A DNA stretch of 64,000 nt from Ryuthela nishihirai (lineage: Eukaryota > Arthropoda > Arachnida > Araneae > Heptathelidae). The stretch's first letter is position 1; the number at the start of each line of letters is the position of its first letter. This document shows positions 22,701 to 34,800 of this stretch, in pieces. The stretch is from positions 50,617,751-50,681,750 of the forward strand of contig JAWZYU010000018.1 of NCBI GenBank assembly GCA_038380435.1, read 5' to 3'. A model generated the notes under the pieces. The model ran no database searches and was not told where the DNA came from. It saw only the letters and a program-made list of their open reading frames with translations. The translations under genes and the position numbers were made by a program.

Positions 22701-25700
22701 CTAACATGCTCTGTAAGCAGGATACCGAGAGAATTGAGCCGATACCCATAGGTACACTACAAGGAGAGCATTGAAATAATATATTGATGCATATCCAGTG
22801 GATAGTGGGACCTATAAAAAGAATTATTGGCCAAGCATCTCAAATAAATAAAATGAATATATTAATGATCACAGCATTTTCGATAGGAATCGACATCAAG
22901 GAGTATGTTTCACTTTCCAAGGTTGATGTAACAGAAGTAACAGAAGTAAACTACATTTTTAAGAAGGTGGAAATGGAAAGTTAAACTGATTAAACCGCAA
23001 AATAATGCTCTTAAAGAGAAATTATAAAAGGGTGCATAACACTCTAGGATGAAAAATTCTGCTCAGATTCCCCAAACATTTCTTCAGCTTTTTAAGTGGG
23101 TTTTTGTTGATAGACATTGAATATGATAGATATATAGTTTCTCATTTTCTCTCCTGTAAGCTTGTCTATTAAAATTTATTTCTTGACTCACATTCCTGTT
23201 TCCAAACAGTTGTCCGTAACTAACAAAATAATACATCACTTTAACTACTTTGGCCCTTTAGCTGCAACTGAAATTTTTTGAACTCTGCAAATTATTTAAT
23301 ACGAATATTACAAAATTCTTTTTTTTTTTCGTAAAAGTAAAATTCGAAGTTTCCCTGGATTTTACTGATTTACATCTTTTCAATAGATTTTTATCTTTCT
23401 CTTTCTTGTATACAAAGAAAAACCATTTGAGCTTTTTAAAATAATCAATGTTTAGATTCTTATAAAAAAATTTTCTTCCACTTCGCAAATGATACAAACA
23501 AATTGGTGACAAACTGTTGCTTGAATTTACATGTGAAAAAAACAAATTCAAAAAACAAAAATTCAAACAGGACCATATTTATTTAATTGGTGACAAATTA
23601 TTGCTTGCATTTACATGTGAAAAACGTTTCGTCTTTACCAATCAGATTTGCACGCTTAGAGCGCCTACGAGGTGCAAAAAGCAAAAACGAAGAAAGCAAA
23701 AAAAGAGAGAAGTGTGCCATCAAACCATTGCATACATATGAATAGAAAAAAAAAGGGAAAGTTGAATAATTAAATAGCTTCTCGCTGATTCTTCAATTTA
23801 ACACTTCAGTTCTACTGAGATAGTAGTATTTCCTCACTTGCTTGAGATAATCTTATACTCTCTAGAACTCGAATTGTTCACATTCATATATTTTCCTATT
23901 GAATAACAAGTTACATCAGTAAGTTTTATCCCCTCAACGAAAGTTTACTATATATATATATCAGGGGTGATTAAACCTGTCTCGTGAGCTCCGAGTGGTA
24001 AATTTTTGAAAAATAATTTTCGTTTTAAAACTTGATAGGTCTGAAATTCACAGCTATTGCAAACTGAGGTCTAGATTTGATCTCTATTGTTTGTTACGTT
24101 ACTTACATATAAATATATTGTGCACTTATAATCAAATAACATTTTTTTCCATTTTTAATTTCAAATGAATCTTTCCGTGAAATCAGTGTCTTTTTTTTTT
24201 CATTTCAGTTACACAATGCAATAAAAATAGAAAAGTTTTACTACAGCAGATTTAAAACGCAAAATTTTGAAACATCTACAATCTACGAAGTTTCAAACGT
24301 CTTGAATAGGAATTCTCAACGTATGGTATGAGTACCCCTTGGGGGTACACGGTAAAATGTTTTTGGGGTACGCCTTGAGAGCTCGAAAGTCGCTAGATCT
24401 AGTAACAAAGCAAATAAAACATCATTGTTTTGCTATAACTATAGTTTTTTCTATCTGTACAAGGGGTACGCCAGTTACATACACGTTTCCAGCGGGTACA
24501 TGAAGCTTACAATGTTGAGAACCACTGGTCTTGAATATGAATGCTGCTCTCTTTTGCTTCCAGAAACCTGTGGGAGGCGCTCAGTGATAACACCCTGTGT
24601 AGGCTACATTGAATATACTAATAGCATTACTCCTTGGTCAGAGGTCGGGATAGAACAGCAATTAGCGATTCAATCGTACACTTTTGATTTAAAAATTAGG
24701 TCTAAATTGTTACAATTTTGTTTTTCAACGTTTTGTCGTCAAAAAGCGAAACAAAGCATAAATATTTGTGTTTAACATCAGGAGTGTGAAAAATACCGTT
24801 CAGATGCTGCCGGTATGTGCCCCGTGTAAATAGGGGCGGGGGTGGCTTAGTCGGTAGCGCGCCAGGCTCATAATCTGTAGTTCCCAGGTTCGAGTCCCAG
24901 CTGGGTCAGCGTTGAGATTTATCTCCGCAAAATTCCCCGCCCTGCCCACGGTCAGTAGGGAACACCGATGGGCTTGGAAAGGCCGCCGTCAGTCGGATGG
25001 GACGTTAAGCCGTGGCCCCGTGTGCGGGAGAGCCATACCCTGTGCACGTTAAAGAAAACGCTGGATGGCCTTGACGGGAGGCTAACATCTGTCTCCCAAC
25101 AGCTGTTCCAGTGGGTCCCCTCCCCCAACCTTCTCTGAGCCTTCGGGGTCCATGTGACCTGGCCATTTAGCCCATGGTGTGCAAAAAGTGTCGCTCAGAG
25201 GTAAAACAACCCCGTGTAATGTTTTCTGAAATACTATATCAACCCGATTGCATAGCGTCCATTAGGTTTCAACAGATTAACTGCAATGTAATGTCCCTAT
25301 TGCCTTTCTTCCATTGACCGAATATTTTACTCCGGCCAGTGATATAAAAAAGCAACGTAATATTATTGACAGTGATTTCAAAATGTTTGAATATTATTCA
25401 TTTCTCAAAGGGAAAATGAACTTGACATTACTATCAATACCAATTCAAAATGTAATGAGTGGGTGAAAAAAGAAATATGAGAATTAAAGGGAGTAATCAT
25501 ATTACTAAATAATTATTACCAACGGTGCGGGGACCCGAACTCGCGATTCCCCAGATACTTGCCGGAGCGCTCCACCAGCTAAACCAACCATCGGACGATG
25601 ATTTGCTTCCAGAAAATGACCTTTATATCTTTCGCTGCATGTGTGCATTTCTGCAGTGAAAGATATAAAGGTCATATTCTAGAAGAAAACACCGTCCGAT

Positions 25701-25766
25701 AGTTTCCTTTGGCTGGTAGAGCGCTTCAGTATGTAAGTGGATAGTCGCGGGTTCGAGTTCCCCATC

Positions 25767-25858
<92 letters not shown>

Positions 25859-28800
25859 AGCAGCCATGGGCTACGGAGGTCCAACCAGCCACGCAGTTTA
25901 ATTCTCCAAGCATATCTGTCCTGAGCTACATCTGCTGCATCCGGCCACTGCACACCAATTCTAACAAGGTCCTGTTTGACATTGTCTGCCCACCGCATCC
26001 TAGGTCTCCCCCTCCTGTTGAGGCCTCTAGGCACACTGTTCATAATCCTATTCGCCAATCTATAATTATCCATACGGGCAACATGGCCAAACCAGCGGAG
26101 TCTCTCTCTGCACAATATGCTGCTTAAAGGAGGTTGCAGACTCCTTTGTCTAACCTCATCATTAGTTACAAAGTTAAACCACCTAATATATAAGATACTG
26201 CGTAAGCATCTAGAATCAAAAGCATCTAGTTTACAGTTATCTTGTTTACACAGCGTCCAAGTTTCACTACCATAACTAACCCTAGAAAGAACCAAACTAT
26301 TATACAGTCTAATTTTAGTCTTTAGGTGTATACGCATAATTCTCCACAATCTCCATAGATTCTTAAAAGTCCCGGCAGCAATCCCTATTCGTCTGTTAAT
26401 CTCATGCCGCACATCACCAGTATCAGTTACATAGCTCCCAAGGTAATTAAACTGTGACACCTGCTCAAGAGGGGCGGGGGGTGGCTCAGTCGGTAGCGCG
26501 CCAGGCTCGTAATCTGTAGTTCCCAGGTTCGAGTCCCAGCTGGGTCAGCGTTGAGATTTATCTCCGCAAAATTCCCCGCCCTGTCCGCGGTCAGTAGGGG
26601 GCACCGATGGGCTTGGAAAGGCCGCCGTCCGTTGGATGGGACGTTAAGCCGTGGCCCCGTGTGCGGGAGAGCCATACCCTGTGCACGTTAAAGAACACGC
26701 TGGATGGCCTTGACGGGAGGCTACCATCTGTCTCCCAACAGCTGTTCCAGTGGGTCCCCTCCGCCAACCTTCTCTGAGCCTTCGGGGTCCATGTGACCTG
26801 GCCATTTAGCCCATGGTGTGCAAAAAAGTGCCGCTCAGAGGTAAAACAACCCAACAACCTGCTCAAGACTGCAACCATTCAGATTAACTGAATCACAGCC
26901 TGCCTGACCAATTTTCATCACTTTAGTTTTCTCTCTGTTTATAACCAAACCTACTCTACTACCAGTCTCATCAACAGCTCGAATGAAAGAGTTCATCTCA
27001 TCAACATCATTTGCCAAAAGGTCTAAATCATCAACATAATCTAAATCAGAAATTTTCGTATCTCCAGCCCATTTAAGGCCAAAATCTTTACCTTGAAGTG
27101 AATTTCGCATAACATAATCAACAACCAAATTAAAGAGAAAAGGAGACAAAATGCACCCTTGTCGAACACCAGAAGCAATGCTAAACCAATTGCTACAAGC
27201 CTTACCAACTCTCACACACGACTCAGTGTTATTAAAGAGAGCTTTCATTATGTTAACTAACTTGTCTGGTATACCATATGATCTCACAATCAACCACAAA
27301 TTATGACGATCTACAGAGTCGAAAGCCTTTTTGAAATCAACAAAGCTAGCAACCAAAGGTTTCTGAAACTCTAAACATTTCTCAAGAATCTGCCTAAGTG
27401 AAAATATCTGATCAACACATTCCCTACCACTTCTGAATCCACATTGCTCATCACGCAATTGACTGTCAACCAGATTCTTAATTCTATTAAGCACAATCAT
27501 GGAAAGAACTTTACCTGGAACAGGCTGATACCCCTATAGTTATCACAAGAACTGCGATCAGCTTTTTTGAAAATAAGGATAACAATAGCTCTGGTAAAAT
27601 CCTTAGGAACCATGCCTTTATCATAAAAGGTATTCAAAATTTCAGTTATCCAAGTGGTAACCGAAACATTCCCAGCTCTGAGCATTTCTGTAGTAATTTC
27701 ATCTACCCCTGGGGATTTATGAAGTTTAAGTTTAGAGATAGCCAAAATAACTTCAGATTGTGTTATACGGCCAACATTAAAATCACCAATGCATCTATCA
27801 TCATTACAAACAATGGGAGTAGAACTAACCACATTGTTTAGAACATCACTGAAATGCTCAGCCCACCTAGCTCTGATAGAATCATCCCTTTCTATAACCT
27901 TACCTTGTTTATCCTTCAATCCTTGTATGCCTGTCTGTTTTCTACCACATAAAACATTAACTATCTAGTACAGATCTCTGCTGTTGTGCTGCCTAACTGC
28001 TTCCTCAGCTTTGTCAGTCAAGCCATCAAGCCAAAGATTCTTATCAGTAGCTAACTGATCCCTTACACGTTTATTAAGCGCTCTGTAATGCTTTCTATTA
28101 GGATTAGTAGGGTACTGATTAAGGACATTCCTTCAGTTCCTTCTTTCAGAAATAAGCTCAAGTGACTTATCACTCAAATAATTCTGTCTTCTCTGCTCCT
28201 ATTTTCCTAAAAGAGTACTGTTAGTTTCCAAAAAAGTCTGTTTAAAATGGCCCCATTTTTCCTCAACTTCAGTATTAAGCAAACCATGACTGTCATAATG
28301 ACTAACTAACCTATCATGGTAAGCTTTGGCTATAACTGGGTCTTTCAGAGCTTCAGTATTAAAGGTAAATTTTTTAACCCTAACACAACACTTTTTAAGT
28401 TTAAGTTGCAAGACACTTTTAACAAGGTAATGGTCAGATCCCATTTCAGCTCCCCTATATGCCCTTGTATTTCTAACAGAACTAGCCCATTTGCTGTTAA
28501 TTAATATGTAATCAATCATATTCTTATGCAGCCCATCAGGTGAAACCCATGTGTATTTATGTATGTCGCGGTGTTTGTAATATGTGTTAGTTATTCTGAA
28601 ACCATTGAGTTTACTTACCTGTAGGAGACGTTGCCCATTGCCATTGCAGCTACCAATATCAAAAGGTCCTATCACCCCTCCCCAAAGATCAGAGTCAGTA
28701 CCAACTTTGGCATTGAAGTCAACAAGAACAAGGGTAATATCTCCTTTCTTGACAGAATTCAAAATATCCTGAAGTTGTCCGTAAAACCTATCCTTCTCAT

Positions 28801-31800
28801 CCTCATCAGCATCCTCAGTGGGGACCATAACAGTAGATAACATTCAAGTCTTTAATGCTTGTCTGAAATTTTGCTGTAAGTAACCTTTCATTAATGCACT
28901 CATATCCTAGAAGAGCATCACTTGCATGTCTGCTGAGCAGCAGACCCACGACTTGGTGATGCTTTCCATCCTCCCTCCCTGTAAAGAGAAATTTAAAGTT
29001 ATTTTTAAATATCTCACCTTTACCTGTCCATCGGTCTCTTGCAAGCTTAGAATATCTAGGTTATAGCTCTGGAGTTCCTGCATGAGGACATGAAGAGAAT
29101 AATCTCTATGTAATGTCCTCACGTTCCACGTTCCTGCAGAGAAAAAATGATTAGTAGGATTTTTAAAGAAATTAGGTTTATTGAGATTGGTAGGGCCAAC
29201 AATATCAAACAGCCCCCTGTTCGCAGGCATGGGGCAAAGACCTGTCCCTCCTCCGCTAAAGGCTGAAGTCACCAATGCTGGTAGGAACTTCAGGCACCAC
29301 CTTTTCAAGTGGACTTTTTCAAGAGCCACATGGCCTGCCTGAGACACATTACTCCAGTTTAGGCTTGACGATGCCCAACTAGCTAAGTAAGGTTCAGGTA
29401 CCTGCGATGGCCTCTGATTAGGATTATCCACCAGCTGATATAAGGTATCCCGTGCCTCTGTTCACTAAGGCTGGCAACCCAGAAGCAAACAGAAAACACA
29501 GCGGCAGACTCTCCCTCAACAGAGGCCTACCAGTGCAGCAAGTCCAGGATCAATAATCAAACTCAAATCCATAAACAAGTCCAATTTAGTAGGTATAAAT
29601 GGTCAGCACCAGGACCTTGTGAAGTTGACCACTCCTCTGCAGGGTTGAAAAAAAAAAGAAAAATTCATTAATTATTTACAGAATTTTATATCTGTATGTT
29701 TACTATGGATTGATTTTACATCACATTTCTTTTTCTTGCTGTATTCCTCCTCCTTTATTCTGCGAGCTAATTTTTTTTCCACCATAGCATAATATCTTAT
29801 TTTCAAATATATTGATTGTCATTTTTTCACTTACGAAGTCATCACTCTATTTTCTGCAGATGGTAAAGTTTTTATTTCAATGGTGGGCAACAGGGGAATG
29901 TGTACAATTTCAAAATCCATTAGTGACTAGTTTTGGAACTCTCACTAAAATTTTTCGCTCTCTTGATCAGCTAAATTTGCAATTGGTGGTAAAGTTCAAT
30001 CTGAAAATTTAGTTAAGATACTTATGTCTCTCTAATAACGAAAAATCGGGTAAGAGTTGGTTAAGACTGTTACGATTAGTTAAACTTTAAAACTAGAGTT
30101 CGATAAGGTTTCATTTTGTCCCCGTTCACATTCAGTTTGCAGATTAATTATGTTATGATAAAATCTTTGGAATATAGAGATTAAGGCTTTTAAATAATTT
30201 CAAATTAGAAAATATCTCATTTATGTAATTCTAGAAATTTTGCCCTTCTGGTCAATAGTTTTGTGGAAAAATGTTATGTTAAATCTTTTGATGCGGCTGC
30301 TAATAGAGTTTGGCTTTATTATTAATACACAGAAAAACCAAGGCGATGAAAAGGAACTGATGAGTGACGTTTAAGTACTTTGAAATGACTAATCTTTGGA
30401 GAAATGTTTCTCAACTTGTTCCACGAGCACAAGCAAGTGTTCGCAAACTTTTGAAAACATAATGCAAAAATTTTATCATTGTTATCCTTGTAGAGATGAG
30501 TTCGGACTCAATTTTTTCGAGCCCGATTCCGAACGATTTCGACAGTTTTTGGGCACGATTTGTGGTAAACATTTCTCTGATGCATCATATGACATACATA
30601 TGTACAGAAATGCATATTCATAAATCCTTTATTTTATTCTTATATTAGTAATTATAATCATCTACCTGTAAAATTAAATTGTTAAGGCTATTTGGAACGA
30701 AAAATGTTAGAAATACAAGTAGAAGCTCTATCTTAGGCAGTGGCCAGCAGTAAGTTCGAGCTTAGTAAAGCGTTGTCTGTGTATGAGAAGACCTTTTAAA
30801 GCTAGAAGTAACTTCCAGGATTCTTGTGTGTGTGGCAAAAGAAATATTTTTTTTAATTGTGCTCACTTCTATTATATGCTTTTAATATCATTTCATTTTC
30901 ATTAATTAAAAGCCTAAATGTCTTCGCAACTCATTCTTCCTTGCAATTTTTCAGGTATATATCATCAAGCTCAATCCGCTGATCTTTGTCATATGCGAGA
31001 AGTGGATATGTGCATGTCACCAATGATGATAGCTAATGAAATGCCTACAAACGACGAAGAATTGGACAGAAGTTGCGAGTAGGTATTACATTTTTATCTC
31101 TGCCTTTCAAATTATTTTGGTCAGTTACTTAAGTTGTATCCTGTAGTATTGATAATCTTAAACATTTTAATGTAGGTTTAGCAGCATAATAGTTAATTAT
31201 TCCAATTATTAATTTCCATTCGATTCCTTTTGAAACGACCCATTTGTAGTGTTTAATAGGTCTACTAATCTCTAAGTCTGCATTCTGTATAATCAGCTGT
31301 GTGTTATTAGGTATTCACCATATCTTATTCAAGGACAGTCTCATGTCCAAGTCACGAAGAGTGGATACTATGATTTTAGCTGAGGATTATGCCGAATATC
31401 GATATTAAAGATAAAATGTTCTTTGAAATTCATAAGTATAGTTTTATCCGTTTTATTATAACTTTTTCATTCTACTTTAAACAAGAACATACATAAACTG
31501 ATTTAACGTGACAAACTTTGAAAAAGATAAAAATAAAATGTTGGCAAATATAATGGAATGCGCAGGCATCCCATTAGGGTCGAATCTAGGAGGGAGGGAG
31601 CAAGGGTGCTATATTGAACTTTTTTCAGGATGAAAATAAGGAAAAAAGAGGCAAAAATTATTAACCTCATTTATATTTTATTCATTTTTCAAGAATTTGC
31701 TAAAAAAAACGAAAAAAAGGAGGGGCAAATGATATACTGCATTGAAAATCAAGTGTTCTTTTTTTACATTTTTTGGCTCGATTGTTCTTGCCCCTCTTTC

Positions 31801-34800
31801 CCTATATTCTTTTCTGGATTCTGTCCTGCATCCCATTCTATATTATTATATAGTATAATGGATACATACACAGGGGAGGTAGATAACATCTAAAGGAATG
31901 AGAATTGCATAGGAACCCATAAGCGGAAACGTCATGGGAAAGTGGTAGCAAGATCTGAAAAGACCCAAGACAGTAATTAATGGGAAAACATTTATTGGAC
32001 ATAATTATTACAAATGGCGTACTAGATGATACATTTCATAATATTACATCTCTTAATGACCCATAATCGCACAAATTTTGATGCGCACGCGCAAACAAAC
32101 GGTGGCCTGGTACATGTCTGTGTGGGAAGCGTTCTTGATACATTCGTTGAGCGGCTCGTCCGTTGCCCTCAGCTATTCCATACACTAAGTGCATGTCTGC
32201 CAGCTCCGTGTTCGAATACCTTTGTCAGCCGACTACCGCTCGAATGACGAAATCCGAAATTTCCCCTCTAGCGCACTGATGAACAGCGCCGCCTATTGAC
32301 TTACGGTGACGTTTCCGGTTATGGTTTCCTATGCAATTCTCATTCCTTTAGATGTTATCTACCTCCCCTTAAAGTTTGTACCTATATTTTTGAAACACCC
32401 TGTACATCCATTACGTGTAGCAAATATAACAGAATATATATATGGGATGCTCGGCTTCAAAGAAAACGTTTTTTCATTTTCCGAATTTTGCAAACTTTAA
32501 CAGTAGTTATTCGTATACGAGTTATCGGGAAAATTCAAGTAATAATATAATATTAGTGTTTGTGCAACACAAAAGAAATTTTTCAGTTTCAACGAATTGC
32601 TTTTTCATACCTCCTAGGGTTCAGGGGCAAATTATCGCATTTTTTTTACGTCTCCTTGACCTCAATAGTTCGAGACTTTTCATCTACTGTACCCAAAAAG
32701 AGTAAAAGTGGTCTATCAAAAATACGTTGTGTTATAAGGATATTAAACACATATGGGTTTCGTGAGATTAAATGGATATACTTAAATTTTATTCAAAATA
32801 CGGTTTAGAATTACTGTTTACTTATCAGTTTTTTCATTGCTGTTCCTTTGGTTTTGTCTTGCAGTGGAGTGAAATTTCATTAAAAACTGTTTGCAGATAT
32901 TTTTCAACCAGCGGAACACGATGGCATTAAGCTATATTATTTTTGGTTAATGGGTAAGAAACACTATTTTAAGAGTATGATTCCCTAAATAAGTCGCAAA
33001 GAATTCTTATTTAAGACACTACAAGTTAAAAAAAAAAGGACTTTGCTATGTAAGCTATACACGAAATGCCCACTAGGAATAAGCAAAAGATTAAACCAAT
33101 TATTGTACAATTGAGTTCTCGAAAAATGAAATAAAAATTGGATGAAATGCAGGAAGGCAAAGAAGCTTTTAAATGCTAAAGAAATACATCATTCTCTACA
33201 AGACAGCGGAGTATTAATAAATATTCAGTCTAAAATGAAAAAAAAATATATAGAAATTTAAAAAAAAAAAAGTACGTAAGGCAAATATTACAAAACTAAA
33301 AGAATTGTTGAAAGACAAAGATTGGAATGAGGTTGAAACGGAAAAAAATGCTAATAAATGTTTCGAAACGTTTTTATTACAATTGCAATTATTATTTGAA
33401 AAACCAAAGTACACTATACAATTGAAACGGAAAAAAATAAATTAAAACCTTGGATGACATATGGACTTATACAATTTATTAAAAAAGCGAAATAATTTAT
33501 GCAACTTGCGGAAAATTCGGCCTTTTAATACTGATTTAAATAATTATTTTAAAAAGTATCGAAATTTACTGTTAAAATTAATCAGAGAAGCAAAGGGAAA
33601 GTATTACACCAAAAGATTATTAGACAAATATGGCAGTGTAAAGCAGCACTGAAATATAATAAATGAATTATCTAGAAGGCAGCAACATCTGCAAATGATT
33701 CCAATAGAAATAGAAGTAAATAATACTGTGTATTCTTCTAATGACAATCCGATTCTATTAGCTGAAAATTTTAATGACTATTTTACAGAAATAATTGAAA
33801 AAATTTGTAACCGAAATTCCACAAAACACTGAACACAGAAAGGATAAGATATCCGTATCAATGAATTCAATTTTCATAGATTACTTAACAGAATATAAAA
33901 TTAATGAAGTAATTTCTTCTTTGCAAATAAGAAAAGCGACGGAGCAGATTGTATAACTGTGGAAATAATTAAAGAAATGAAAAATAATGTTTCAGCTTTT
34001 TTAGATTATCTCTATAATTTATCTTTGCATTCTGGATATTTCCCAACAATTCTTAAAAATTCAACTATAATACCTGTCTACAAAGGTGATAAACATCTAG
34101 ATATTATAATTACAGGCCAATAGCTTTATTATCAGTGTTTTCAAAAATATTTGAAAAGCTAATTAAGATTAGACTTTTAAATTTTCTACACAGAAATAAT
34201 TTAATTTTTCTAAAAATCAGTTTGGGTTAGGAAACCTACTGAAACAGAGGATGCTATATTAAAATTAACATCTTCAATCTGCATTGCAATAAATAAATAT
34301 TTGAAAACTTCAGTAATATTTTTGGCTCAGTTTCACATGGCATATTATTATATTAACTTGAAAGAGCAGGAGTTAGAGGGACAATTTTATTATGGTTTCA
34401 GACTTATTTAAAAAATAGAACTCAAAAAGTTAAAATAGGGAATTATTACAGTAATGAAAAAAAAATTAAATATGGTTTACCACGAGAGTCTGTATTAGGT
34501 CTGATAATATTAATGTTTCCATTAATGATCTTTGTAACCTGGAACTAAAAGGGGAATTAATAGCATTTTCTGATGATACTGCTCTAATATATAGAGCAAC
34601 TACTGAAAATATTTTGATCGAAAAAATAAATCAAACTTTATGGAATTACAGAAATTGGTATATAAAAAATAGGTTGTTTCTAAATGTAAAGAAAACGGAA
34701 GTGTATATTTCCGATTGAGACAAAATCAAAGAGATAATTTGAAAATCGAATTATTTTATCATACACTTAAATGGATCGGTAATGGTTGTTCATGCAAGTC

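Larger units (their letters stand above)
25769..29640 (-). mobile_element. RTE-like LINE, copy 1, with nested SINE
   Basis: A nearly full-length non-LTR retrotransposon read on the minus strand. In order it has a 5' region, an AP-type endonuclease, a reverse transcriptase, a C-terminal GHVARM / GRPRMRW block and a (GAT)n tail. It lies antisense in intron 1 of the host gene. A SINE (26471-26856) interrupts it with a clean target duplication. Frameshifts and stops break the frame. RTE placement rests on the endonuclease/RT style and the C-terminal block. Confidence 0.85.

Noticed and set aside
24832..24905. A functional tRNA gene at the SINE heads
   Set aside because: A- and B-boxes are present but acceptor stems do not pair, and the sequence continues into the SINE body with target duplications outside it.
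25623..25913. Frame with a long methionine run
   Set aside because: It is the (ATC)30 microsatellite read in another phase across the tRNA-like foldback; no coding support.
31079..31084. Alternative exon 2 donor AG|GTATT four bases downstream
   Set aside because: Using it would include an in-frame TAG and break the phase with exon 3.
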